Assembly: GCA_951812525.1 (NCBI GenBank)
Contig: OX638316.1
Coordinates: 992,001 to 1,056,000, forward strand
Direction of reading: 5' to 3'
Source: an uncultured Poribacteria bacterium
GTDB lineage: Bacteria > Poribacteria > WGA-4E > WGA-3G
Length of the DNA: 64,000 bases
Position 1 is the first letter of the stretch. Each line of letters starts with the position of its first letter. Below the pieces are notes generated by a model. The model was not told the DNA's origin. It was given only the letters and a program-made list of their open reading frames with translations, and did not search any database. The position numbers and the translations under genes were made by a program. Below, in pieces: positions 26,016-36,544 of this stretch.

Positions 26016-28618
26016 TATTTTACCACACAGAATTTGCCGGTACTTTGGAAACCGTTTCCGTCGGTTGCCCGGAAAAAGTAGAGTCCGGTGCAGACCATTT
26101 CGCCGCGCGCATTTGTGCAATCCCATTGCGATGCATTGTTTAGCACTTTAATTAAATTTCCCATCGCATCGTAGATTTCAACGGTTAATCCCTTCGGATA
26201 GAAGGTCAGATGTTTACCTTGTCCGGCGCGAAGTGGATTCGGCGCGACTGCGACACTTTGATTCGCGCGACTCGCGACATAACTAAAGGTTTGACCTTGC
26301 CAAATTCGGGTGCCGGTCGCACCGGCAGAGGTCTGTCCACGAATTTTATAGAGATAGATACCTGTCGGAGGAAATCCGTTTGTCCGGAGTGTTCCGAGCC
26401 ACCTTGTTTCGGTTTGTTGCGTTAGAAAGATGGTATATCCGTCTCTGTTAGGACTTTCTACTGTTAGGTGCGGTGGGCTTTGTAGGGGCTGCGTGCTTTG
26501 TACTTCAACATTCCACTCACCCGTGCCGTGGGGATGTGTATGAATAAAGAAAGCAGGTGCACCGCTCGCTGCGTCAAGGCGCGGTGTGATGCTGTTTGGC
26601 ACAATATTGGGGGTACCCATAAGCCCCATTGCACTAACAGGCACAACGGCGTAGTAATAGTGTAGATTGTTGGGATCAAACAACTCACTGTTGACATCGA
26701 TACTTTCAAAGACAGTTGTGTCTTCAAATCGCGTTTGGGTAATGTCTACACGTCCGACAACAGTTATATCGTTATCAGGGATGCCGTCGTCGTTTCGATC
26801 TGCGGCGGCGAGGACTTCATCAGAGGTTTGAAAAGGTTGTGGAACATCTGTCTCATTCTGTATCGTGTAACGTTTTCGGACGATTGCGACTTCCCGTATA
26901 CCGGTTGGATCGTCAATATTCCACGTCACAAGCGGTCCGTTGGAGCCTTGAGAGACCTGTGCGTTCGAGAGCCTCCCTGCTGGCGGTGTGCCCGCCATAT
27001 AACTGACATTGCCGCCGAAACTTCCACCCGGAATTATTACGCGCTCAACATCTGGGTGCATATTAATCATGACGAGAGCAATCTCTTGAATATCTCCGCC
27101 GAAATCTTTGAATGTCATCTGCGCCTCTTGGGAACGTTGATAGGTGAATGCTTCCCTGATTTCGGTAGTGCCATCGCGTTTCTTGACGATAAATTTGGCA
27201 GCCCATCCACGTAAACCCGTATTGTTGAGTCGTTGCAGTTCTCTCTGAATATCATCATGGTCTTCAGGTGGCAGACGGCGGAGGTCTACCGGTGCGATAT
27301 CTGCGCCGTCAATTTTGATTGCGAACTCTGGCATAATACCTGTAGGGCGGAAAACAATATACCGTGCTGAAAAATGCTCAGGCATGGATTCGGAATCGAA
27401 ATCTGTACGGACTGGATAACTGGCGTGAACATCGGTCGGATGAATGGCGACCGGTGGGAAACGGTGCGCATTCTTGTACCCGCGTATTTCAGTCGTCGTA
27501 TTGGCGCGGGTGTGTGTGAAATAATTCCATACAGTGAAGGTCTTGAACGCCTCGGCGAGGGTTGTGCCGTTATCTATAAAGACATCGAAAAAATTTCCCA
27601 TCTCTCGATAACTACCGTCTGTAGTATTGCCGTAAAACTGACGTACAATATCGTAGCCAAACCGTTCTGCCATATACAGTGTCCAAATAACGGATCCGTA
27701 TTCGTGGTCGCCGATGCGGCTTTCAAGGGAGATATCTGGGATTTGGAACCAACGGCGGAGTTGATGGATGTAGTAGTTATAGGCATTGGTTTCGTTAGGT
27801 TCATCTGGATCGGGGATAGTATCGCCATCATCAATTTCTCCGCCATCGTAGGTTATCACTTCGATCCACGTTGCGGATGCTTCCATGAACCATGTTGGCA
27901 TATAGGCGTTGTATCCGAACTGGACACCGTGTAGGAATTCGTGGGTGCAAGTTGTCTCCAGATAGCGAATCCCCTCCATTCTTCCCACATAATCGTAGAT
28001 GCGGGAGTTGATCATAAAATAGGGCGCGACAGTCAACGCCGTGGACAAGACGCGTCCCTCAAACCAATCTGCGGTTGTGATACCGAGTGCGGGGAAGACA
28101 AAGATGTAGACATCATATTTATGATTGCCGCCGTTCTGCGCCGCCCAAAAATCGATGTAAGGAACCTTGAAGCCCATCAGGTCAATTTGGACGCGATAGG
28201 CGCGTTCCATTGCATCGGCACAGAGATCAACGTAATCTGGGACTCCGTTGCGCGGGTGGAAATCTTCGAGGGGCGGTGCGTGTGGTCCGACGCGCGTATA
28301 GTGGAATCTGAAGTGCGGTGTGGTGAAGTGTTCTGACAACTGGATCTCACCGAAGAAGCTACCCGGAAGTCCGGGACGTAGGAAAATAGGTTTGAGTTCC
28401 TGCCGATATATCGAGGGCAAGTTGTGCCAATTCTTAGCGAGTGTGACAAAACTGTCGGTTGCACACTCTGTTATTTCGTTGATGGTGTACCTCGGTTTGA
28501 GGTTTTTGAATTTGCGTGCAGTCTGGATTGCGCTTTGGAGCTCAGGATCAGGAGGGAGCGCGTGCACAGCAAACAGGCACGTTATAAAGAGCGTGATAGT
28601 GATAAGCGATAATTTCAT
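26015..28618 (-). CDS. secreted zinc metallopeptidase-like protein with FlgD/T9SS-like C-terminal tail
   Basis: 867 residues with a signal peptide (MKLSLITITLFITCLFAVHA). HEFLH at 226-230 is a zinc-binding HExxH. Glu-246 in WFMEASATW lies 16 residues on and could be the third ligand, as in gluzincins. The arrangement resembles MXAN_6640-type putative metallopeptidases. About residues 560-700 are fibronectin-like. The end (VAPNPLRAGQ, VEIYDAMGNLIKVL, GLYFFRATDGNG, GKFCVVK) is a FlgD-like/T9SS-type tail, also seen on the 52755-56867 subtilase. It starts an operon with the lipoprotein and flavoprotein genes. Confidence 0.85.
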   Translation of the reverse strand: MKLSLITITLFITCLFAVHALPPDPELQSAIQTARKFKNLKPRYTINEITECATDSFVTLAKNWHNLPSIYRQELKPIFLRPGLPGSFFGEIQLSEHFTTPHFRFHYTRVGPHAPPLEDFHPRNGVPDYVDLCADAMERAYRVQIDLMGFKVPYIDFWAAQNGGNHKYDVYIFVFPALGITTADWFEGRVLSTALTVAPYFMINSRIYDYVGRMEGIRYLETTCTHEFLHGVQFGYNAYMPTWFMEASATWIEVITYDGGEIDDGDTIPDPDEPNETNAYNYYIHQLRRWFQIPDISLESRIGDHEYGSVIWTLYMAERFGYDIVRQFYGNTTDGSYREMGNFFDVFIDNGTTLAEAFKTFTVWNYFTHTRANTTTEIRGYKNAHRFPPVAIHPTDVHASYPVRTDFDSESMPEHFSARYIVFRPTGIMPEFAIKIDGADIAPVDLRRLPPEDHDDIQRELQRLNNTGLRGWAAKFIVKKRDGTTEIREAFTYQRSQEAQMTFKDFGGDIQEIALVMINMHPDVERVIIPGGSFGGNVSYMAGTPPAGRLSNAQVSQGSNGPLVTWNIDDPTGIREVAIVRKRYTIQNETDVPQPFQTSDEVLAAADRNDDGIPDNDITVVGRVDITQTRFEDTTVFESIDVNSELFDPNNLHYYYAVVPVSAMGLMGTPNIVPNSITPRLDAASGAPAFFIHTHPHGTGEWNVEVQSTQPLQSPPHLTVESPNRDGYTIFLTQQTETRWLGTLRTNGFPPTGIYLYKIRGQTSAGATGTRIWQGQTFSYVASRANQSVAVAPNPLRAGQGKHLTFYPKGLTVEIYDAMGNLIKVLNNASQWDCTNARGEMVCTGLYFFRATDGNGFQSTGKFCVVK

Positions 28619-28720
28619 CTTTTTAACTATTGGGTTCTTGCTCGGCTTGCTGCCGTTGTCGCAAGCCGGTCTCTGACTAATATATAGTAAATTTTAGAAT
28701 TAAAGATATATTGTAAACTG

Positions 28721-28781
28721 GCGAGGTTACAAACCTCGCCTACCGAGTATGGGTTTTTCGCGGTTGGAAACCGCACCTACG
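28721..28781. repeat. two dispersed palindromes upstream of the metallopeptidase gene
   Basis: GCGAGGTTACAAACCTCGCCTACC (28721-28744) and GCGGTTGGAAACCGCACCTAC (28760-28780). Both have different stem sequences but keep the CCTAC box at the same side. Confidence 0.65.
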
Positions 28782-28805
28782 TCGATTTTGGATTCGTATA
28801 AGCTG

Positions 28806-29345
28806 CTAAGCGAAGCGGGTGGGTTTTCCATCAAGACTAGTGTGGTTGGTTTCTTTCCAATATGCCTCAACGCCGTCTTCACCCTTCTTTTCTGCCCATG
28901 TATTTAGCTGCTCCCTTTCACCGACATAATCATAAAGAGGAACAGCCATCCCACAAGAGGTTTGCACGAGGTCAATATTGAGATCAAAGATTTGTCGTGC
29001 TCCTGGCAGGGGTGTGAACAGGGGGAAGAGTAGTTGCCATTCGGCATCGTCTTTGTGGATAGCCTTTGCAGTACCATAGAGTCGGAGGATCACGGGGTCA
29101 TTTTCAAATGCCGTAAACATAAGCGTCATGCGAGGGTTTTCTTGAACGTGTGCAGCGGTCTCGTTTCCGCTGCCCGTTACGTTTAACCATGCAACGCGGT
29201 TTGGACCAAGGACGCGTAAGGAATCCATGCCCTTCGGAGATAGATTGATTCTGCCATCAGCTATTGCGGTTGCGACAAAGAAGATTTTTTGGTTTTCGAT
29301 GAATCGTTGTAATCTTTGCGGAATATCGGTGTACAACTTTGCCAT
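28806..29345 (-). CDS. pyridoxamine 5'-phosphate oxidase-like flavin-binding protein
   Basis: A 179-residue protein of the split-barrel PNPOx-like superfamily. The pattern FFVATAIADGRINLSPKGMDSLRVL near the N-terminus is followed by ETAAHVQENPRMTLMFTAFE and ILRLYGTA, as in FMN-binding members that reduce or bind heme, F420 or pyridoxal derivatives. The substrate is not predictable. I choose the ATG at 29345 because GGAGGAATC precedes it; a longer frame back to 29432 would run into the LamG gene. It follows the LamG gene by 62 bases in the same direction. Confidence 0.85.
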   Translation of the reverse strand: MAKLYTDIPQRLQRFIENQKIFFVATAIADGRINLSPKGMDSLRVLGPNRVAWLNVTGSGNETAAHVQENPRMTLMFTAFENDPVILRLYGTAKAIHKDDAEWQLLFPLFTPLPGARQIFDLNIDLVQTSCGMAVPLYDYVGEREQLNTWAEKKGEDGVEAYWKETNHTSLDGKPTRFA

Positions 29346-29407
29346 AATGTTAGATTCCTCCATTCGGGAAGGCGACCGGATATGATTCGGCCGCCTATAC
29401 GAACAAT

Positions 29408-30190
29408 TTAGTGCGCTTTGATAGCACCCCATGTGACAGCGAGTTTCCCCGCGGGTTCAACATCAAAGGCGATCTGGTAATTTTCTTTGACCTCTTTGTC
29501 ATCTAAGGCGCGATGATAAACAGCAACATCGTCAATTTCACCCTCAAAATAGAAGGGCTTGATAAAGGCGTTGCGGTCGTGTCCGACTGCGACAACGACG
29601 TGACTGCGCGTATCCCGACTGTTTATGACCCCGTCTGCCTCGGCATCAAGTTCACCGTTGATGTAGAGGAATTTTTTCTCGTCATCGGCGTTGGTGACAA
29701 ATGTGATGTGTGTCCATTCTCCGGCTGTGACAGGGGTCGTTGTTTTGAAAACACCGAACCCGTCGCCAGCTCTCTGGGTTTGTACCGTTCCGTCTGCCAA
29801 GAGTTCCAACCACGAGTCGCCACCACCCTGGGGGTCATCGTCCCAGATGATGACTTTTGGACCGCCGGGGAGGGCTGCGACTTTAATCCACATTGCGTAG
29901 GTAAGATCTTGTCCTGTAGTGGCGGGACCCATGACGATATAATCCTCTTTGCCGTTGAAACTGAGTGCCTCTCCGACAATGCCTTCTACACTCTGCGGTG
30001 CACCTTTGATTTCCCCATCGTTTTCGCCGAGGGCATCCTTGGCGACCTTTGCATCAGTATCGCTCTTATCAAAGGTCCAGTACCCTCCCAATCCATCTTC
30101 AATGGATTGCGCGTACGCTATTTGTGTGTAAGCCGACGCGAAACTAATGAGTACCGCGCAGACAAGTATAAGGAATAGCCTGAATTTCAT
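29408..30190 (-). CDS. secreted LamG (concanavalin-like) domain protein
   Basis: 260 residues: a signal peptide (about 1-27), then one LamG/jelly-roll domain with GYWTFDKSD, GEALSFNGKEDYI, TYAMWIK, GEWTHITFV, LYINGELDA and GEIDDVAVYHRALDD. LamG domains bind carbohydrate or protein ligands. The last 17 residues, VEPAGKLAVTWGAIKAH, lie outside the domain and resemble the ends of two other secreted proteins in the window. The ribosome binding site AGGAGGTGA is a perfect anti-16S match. A promoter lies about 95 bases upstream. Confidence 0.88.
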   Translation of the reverse strand: MKFRLFLILVCAVLISFASAYTQIAYAQSIEDGLGGYWTFDKSDTDAKVAKDALGENDGEIKGAPQSVEGIVGEALSFNGKEDYIVMGPATTGQDLTYAMWIKVAALPGGPKVIIWDDDPQGGGDSWLELLADGTVQTQRAGDGFGVFKTTTPVTAGEWTHITFVTNADDEKKFLYINGELDAEADGVINSRDTRSHVVVAVGHDRNAFIKPFYFEGEIDDVAVYHRALDDKEVKENYQIAFDVEPAGKLAVTWGAIKAH

Positions 30191-30284
30191 CGGTTCACCT
30201 CCTAGGTGCTATGAACCCACAATGTGCATTGTGTTCTTCTGGTAGCAGCATAAATGCTCACTACTCCTATTGACACTGACGTAT

Positions 30285-30313
30285 ATTATATATCGTTTTG
30301 GGGGTATATGCAA
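30285..30313 (-). promoter_or_regulatory. promoter of the LamG gene
   Basis: On the minus strand TTGCAT (30308-30313), a 17-base spacer and a perfect TATAAT (30285-30290). In the leader, CACAATG-TG-CATTGTG (30218-30233) is a perfect inverted repeat just before the ribosome binding site that could mask it. Confidence 0.5.
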
Positions 30314-30371
30314 GGGAAATGGTTGGGGAATGGCGATTGGTGGTTGGTAGTTAGCGATTGGTTTAGGAAAG

Positions 30372-30398
30372 CCGGTGCAGTTAAAAACCGCACCTACA
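30372..30398. repeat. dispersed palindrome, GCGGT type
   Basis: CCGGTGCAGTTAAAAACCGCACCTACA, ending in the CCTACA box. It is flanked by GGCGATTGGTGGTTGGTAGTTAGCG-like words. Confidence 0.55.
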
Positions 30399-30436
30399 AG
30401 GGTTTTCAATCAAAAGTCGGGATTCGAGGGTTGTTT

Positions 30437-31081
30437 TTACAAGTCTTTGAGTGTCGCCCATGTAGTTGTCAGTTTATTTGTGAGTTCAACGGATTGGGGT
30501 TCAGCATCTTCGATGTCGCTGACGAATTCGCCTTCGTAGACACGGATATGGTCAAACCAGACATCAACCTTTTGTGACCCCATAATGATGTCGGCACGAG
30601 AACTTACGTCATCTGCGGGCATTTTGAATGTCACGAAAAACTCTTTCCACGCTTCAGAAAGATTGATTTGTTTGTTGGCGTATTCATTCCAAGGATCCCC
30701 TTGATGAAGAATGCGCATTTTGACGGTTCTCGGCACTTCGCTCTTCGCCCACAAACTGTAAGTATAGGTCGTGCCTTTCTCTAAGGTGAAAGGCTGCTGA
30801 TAGAGTTGGACGTGCCATACAGCGTTGCCTGCTTTGCTGATTTTGACGTAGATGACTTTTTTACCGACGATGGGTTCGGCTTTTTTGCCTTCGGTTTGGA
30901 AGAGTGCGGTGGCGGTTTCGTGCGTCCAGTGGTGCCACCCTTCAAGATTGAGGTCGAAATCACCATTTTTGAGGATGTTTTCGGGCGGTTTCGCGGTATA
31001 TGCGAGTGTTGCAACGCCAAACAGCCCTACCAAAATAAGCAAACAACAGATGTAAATCGGAATACGGTTAGTTGTGTTCAT
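30437..31081 (-). CDS. secreted CBM4/9-like carbohydrate-binding protein
   Basis: 214 residues from the ATG at 31081: a short N-terminus, a signal segment (IPIYICCLLILVGLFGVATL), then a CenC-type jelly roll with ENILKNGDFD, GWHHW, WHVQLYQQPFTLEKG, YSLWAKSE, WKEFFVTFKMP and VWFDHIRVYEGEF. This fold binds soluble or insoluble polysaccharide. After the domain the protein ends in NKLTTTWATLKDL, similar to the LamG protein tail. A longer frame reaches 31213 but would lie wholly within the FxLYD gene. The chosen ATG overlaps that gene's end by 14 bases, so the two are coupled. Confidence 0.82.
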   Translation of the reverse strand: MNTTNRIPIYICCLLILVGLFGVATLAYTAKPPENILKNGDFDLNLEGWHHWTHETATALFQTEGKKAEPIVGKKVIYVKISKAGNAVWHVQLYQQPFTLEKGTTYTYSLWAKSEVPRTVKMRILHQGDPWNEYANKQINLSEAWKEFFVTFKMPADDVSSRADIIMGSQKVDVWFDHIRVYEGEFVSDIEDAEPQSVELTNKLTTTWATLKDL

Positions 31082-31529
31082 TTCCGTCTTCTCTGTCATG
31101 TTCGCCGTTACCATGTTCGCTGTTGCTATGTTCACCACTGCCAACTTCAGCATGCGCCGTCCATCCGTCAAAGTCTGTGCTCGTTGCGATAAGTTGGACA
31201 TCATTTTTTTCACCGGGTGCGAGGTCTACTGCGAGTGTTGGACCGAGTTCTTTCCCGTTCGATAAGTGGACTTCAACTCGGACCTGTTTCAAAGTTTCGT
31301 CTGTAGTGTTCTCCACTGTCCCGTTGAAGGCGTTGCTCTGGGCATCGTAAGTCAAAATCAGTCGTGCTCCATTTCGGACCTGATCGTAACTATCATTGAG
31401 TGCGAGTTCAGTATTTGATTCTTCGCCTTCTTCAGCAGTAAGTTGTTCGTTCGTCCTTGAACAACCATTAACAACAAAGACCACCAACACGATAACAATT
31501 GCGGCAAGAACTCTATGTATTTGATTCAT
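31068..31529 (-). CDS. FxLYD-domain lipoprotein with His/Glu-rich tail
   Basis: 153 residues. The signal segment ends in the lipobox VNGC, so it is predicted to be lipidated. The middle (FNGTVENTTDETLKQVRVEV, then PTLAVDLAPGE) matches the FxLYD domain, a small beta-sandwich on bacterial surface proteins. The last 25 residues are low complexity (GEHSNSEHGNGEHD...) made from short tandem repeats of a GCGAACATGGTAA-like unit, and may bind metal. It heads the CBM gene, overlapping it by 14 bases. Confidence 0.8.
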   Translation of the reverse strand: MNQIHRVLAAIVIVLVVFVVNGCSRTNEQLTAEEGEESNTELALNDSYDQVRNGARLILTYDAQSNAFNGTVENTTDETLKQVRVEVHLSNGKELGPTLAVDLAPGEKNDVQLIATSTDFDGWTAHAEVGSGEHSNSEHGNGEHDREDGNEHN

Positions 31530-31635
31530 GAATGCCTTCTTTCCAAATTAATTTCCATATTGCAGAGGTTGCTTTGCTCGAAAAGAGCAGGTATATTCAA
31601 GACGAGAAATTATGCTACCAAAAGCGGAAACATGT

Positions 31636-31668
31636 CAAGAAAAAGGGCAGGTAAGAAACCTGCCCTTT
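31636..31668 (-). terminator. terminator of the tRNA-23S-5S operon
   Basis: AAAGGGCAGGT and ACCTGCCCTTT form a perfect 11-bp stem with a 5-base loop just after 5S rRNA. On the minus strand TTTTTCTTGAC follows. Confidence 0.85.
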
Positions 31669-31676
31669 GAGAAGAT

Positions 31677-31794
31677 TCCCGGCAGCGACCTACTTTCCCA
31701 CGGGGTTGCCCCCGAAGTATCATCAGCGCTGAAGGGCTTAACTACCGTGTTCGGGATGGGTACGGGTGGTTCCCCTCCGCTATAGCCACCGGAA
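31677..31794 (-). rRNA. rrf: 5S ribosomal RNA
   Basis: About 117 bases on the minus strand, starting near CCGGUGGCUAUAGCGGAGGGG and ending near GUCGCUGCCGGGA. The conserved loop CCCAUCCCGAACACGG, the segment AAGCCCUUCAGCGC and GGGAAAGUAGGUCGCUGCC are all present. Ends are estimated to within a few bases. It lies about 90 bases after 23S and just before a strong terminator. Confidence 0.93.
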
Positions 31795-31885
31795 AATTGT
31801 TCGTCCGGCTCAGTGTAATAGTGTATCTGAGCCGCACCAAGAATATTTGACAATTGTATATGTATTGAGGGGTCGGTAGAAAGAA

Positions 31886-34872
<2,987 letters not shown>

Positions 34873-34944
34873 ATATTATTTCTACCGATTTACCCTCTAT
34901 ATACAATTGTCAAAGAACAACGCCTATTTTTTAGTTATAGGCGA

Positions 34945-35017
34945 TGGAGATGAGCGGAGTTGAACCGCTGACCTACTGCGTGCAAAGCAGTCGCTCTCCC
35001 AACTGAGCTACACCCCC
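34945..35017 (-). tRNA. tRNA-Ala (UGC)
   Basis: 73 bases on the minus strand from GGGGGUGUAGCUCAGUUGGG to the discriminator A. The acceptor stem GGGGGUG pairs with CAUCUCC through two wobbles. The anticodon loop UUUGCAC gives UGC. The T-arm GCGGUUCAACUCCGC is canonical. No CCA is encoded. This tRNA usually sits in the 16S-23S spacer. Here it heads the 23S-5S transcript, with a promoter -10 box 17 bases before it. Confidence 0.93.
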
Positions 35018-35033
35018 ACGTGGCATGCTTTTA

Positions 35034-35063
35034 AGTATACCACAATCACGATACTAATGTCAA
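35034..35063 (-). promoter_or_regulatory. rrn promoter P1 (before tRNA-Ala)
   Basis: TTGACA (35058-35063), an 18-base spacer and TATACT (35034-35039) on the minus strand. It is preceded by AAATAAAT, as in copies P2 and P3. Confidence 0.75.
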
Positions 35064-35080
35064 ATTTATTTTCAAAAAAT

Positions 35081-35152
35081 CGACCAAGAGAGGATTTGCA
35101 CCTCTCCTTCGGTTTTTTTAACCGATGCTCCTACTTTTTGAGCGGTTGGTCC
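35081..35152 (-). tRNA. tRNA-like sequence, probably a decayed tRNA
   Basis: 72 bases that can fold as a cloverleaf: acceptor GACCAA/UUGGUC (6 pairs, first pair mismatched), D-stem GCUC/GAGC, anticodon stem UCGGU/ACCGA, and T-arm AGAGG-UGCAAAU-CCUCU. The anticodon loop is UAAAAAA, lacking U33, and the D-loop lacks the GG pair, so it is unlikely to be a normal tRNA. Its 5' end lies 17 bases after the P2 -10 box, exactly the spacing of tRNA-Ala after P1, which suggests duplication of a promoter-tRNA unit followed by decay. It could also be a novel small RNA. Confidence 0.35.
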
Positions 35153-35168
35153 ATAATAGCGAATTTTA

Positions 35169-35197
35169 AGTATACCCTAAAAATCTGTAAATGTCAA
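35169..35197 (-). promoter_or_regulatory. rrn promoter P2
   Basis: TTGACA (35192-35197), a 17-base spacer and TATACT (35169-35174). It shares AAATAAATTTGACATT and GTATACTTAAAA with P1 and P3. Confidence 0.75.
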
Positions 35198-35263
35198 ATT
35201 TATTTTTCAGAAATTTTCCAAAAAGTTGATTTCGCTGGTTTGCCACTCACACGATAGAGTTTA

Positions 35264-35292
35264 AGTATACTATAAAATTCCAGAAATGTCAA
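35264..35292 (-). promoter_or_regulatory. rrn promoter P3
   Basis: TTGACA (35287-35292), a 17-base spacer and TATACT (35264-35269). The 45-base context is a direct repeat of P2. Confidence 0.75.
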
Positions 35293-35313
35293 ATTTATTT
35301 TGCAACAATATGT

Positions 35314-35342
35314 AGAATATCACAGAAAATGACGTTTGTCAA
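35314..35342 (-). promoter_or_regulatory. rrn promoter P4 (diverged)
   Basis: TTGACA (35337-35342), a 17-base spacer and TATTCT (35314-35319). The flanks do not match P1-P3, so it is an independent or older promoter. Confidence 0.6.
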
Positions 35343-35470
35343 AGAGAAATTACGATTTTTTCATTTTTATTTTCCTAAACTGCCTCATATGTAGGTAACA
35401 ATAGCAATCAGCGATCCGCGAGAGTCCCGAATCAGAAATCGCCAGGAGAACTGAATGGCTACCGAATAGG

Positions 35471-35500
35471 TTGATTTTGCGATGGTATATAGGATATTAT
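35471..35500 (+). promoter_or_regulatory. promoter of the TolB-like gene
   Basis: TTGATT (35471-35476), an 18-base spacer and TATTAT (35495-35500). The start would be near 35507, giving a 40-base leader with GGAGGAG at 35530-35536 before the ATG at 35548. Confidence 0.55.
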
Positions 35501-35547
35501 AGGACATGAGAGACGTTGAACTTACTTTTGGAGGAGAAAATCTATTG

Positions 35548-36501
35548 ATGCAACATAAATTTTCTTATCTGTTACTACTGGTGTCAAGTCTATTCGCGAT
35601 GAATGCCTGGAGCATAGGGACTATTTCTTTTACCTCCGATCGAGCCGGGAATCTTGACATTTATATCATAGATACAAATGGCGAAAATCTTGCCAATCTA
35701 ACGAACCACGCAGCTGACGACTATTCACCTACATGGTCGCCGGATGGACGCTCTGTGGCGTATGTTTCCGAACGGGACGGAAATCCAGAGATTTATGTGA
35801 TGGAGCTAAATACAAAGGAACAACGACGACTGACAGACCATAAGGCGACTGATCTCGATCCCGCTTGGTCCCCAGATGGTCGTTCAATCGCATTCGCATC
35901 TAACTTAGCACGCGACCACGCCGCAGATACAGATATCTACACAATGGATGTGAACGGAAAGAAGGTTCAGAAACTCACAAACAAAGGTGGTAATAATTCA
36001 AACCCAACATGGTCGCCGGACGGAGAATGGATCGCATTCCGCTCGACACTGGATGGTATTGGCGGCATACATGTGATGACTGCTGATGGTGAAAAACAGC
36101 GCGCACTGACGCAGGTGTCTGCTACACATCCGGCTTGGTCCCCTAACGGGAAACAGATTTGCTTCTCAAGCGAGAAACTTGCGGGTGTGGCGACACAGAC
36201 ACTGTTCACCGCGGATATTGATGGGAAAAATGTTAAAAAATTGACGGACGGTACGCGGGCAAGTGAAGATCCGTCGTGGGCACCCGATGGACAATCAATT
36301 GTTTATGTATCCGTGGAAGACGGAAGCCAAATGCTCTACGTTATTAAAATCGCAGGGGGTGAGCCTCGTCAATTGACGGAGATCGTAGGTTTAGATTTTT
36401 CGCCAGCATGGGGACCGACAGCGTTCTCCGTCGCGCCGGGATCAAATACACGTTTGATGCGATGGGGAGTGTTGAAACGAACAGGACGCGTCAACAGGTG
36501 A
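35548..36501 (+). CDS. secreted TolB-like WD40/PD40 beta-propeller protein
   Basis: 317 residues: a signal peptide (about 1-22), then six PD40 blades. Each carries the pattern (P/S)xWSPDGxxIAF, with ISFTSDRAGNLDIYIID, PTWSPDGRSVAYVSERDGN, PAWSPDGRSIAFASN and so on. TolB itself is longer and has an N-terminal domain, which is missing here. This is therefore a TolB-like periplasmic propeller of unknown partner. The start at 35548 follows GGAGGAG and is preferred to an ATG 14 codons upstream that has no ribosome binding site. The end, TRLMRWGVLKR, resembles the C-terminal tails of the LamG and CBM proteins. Confidence 0.85.
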   Translation: MQHKFSYLLLLVSSLFAMNAWSIGTISFTSDRAGNLDIYIIDTNGENLANLTNHAADDYSPTWSPDGRSVAYVSERDGNPEIYVMELNTKEQRRLTDHKATDLDPAWSPDGRSIAFASNLARDHAADTDIYTMDVNGKKVQKLTNKGGNNSNPTWSPDGEWIAFRSTLDGIGGIHVMTADGEKQRALTQVSATHPAWSPNGKQICFSSEKLAGVATQTLFTADIDGKNVKKLTDGTRASEDPSWAPDGQSIVYVSVEDGSQMLYVIKIAGGEPRQLTEIVGLDFSPAWGPTAFSVAPGSNTRLMRWGVLKRTGRVNR

Positions 36502-36544
36502 AGGATATTTCCAACGAGAAGGAAATCTTCGGGATATGTTACGT

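Larger units (their letters stand above)
35153..35547. other. 395-base AT-rich promoter region between rrn and the TolB-like gene
   Basis: It contains rrn promoters P2, P3 and P4 on the minus strand and the TolB-like gene promoter on the plus strand. There is no protein-coding gene and no 16S rRNA. Confidence 0.7.

Noticed and set aside
31082..31213. Longer version of the CBM protein with 44 extra N-terminal residues
   Set aside because: That extension lies inside the FxLYD gene, has repeat-derived composition and would bury the signal peptide; the ATG at 31081 fits better.
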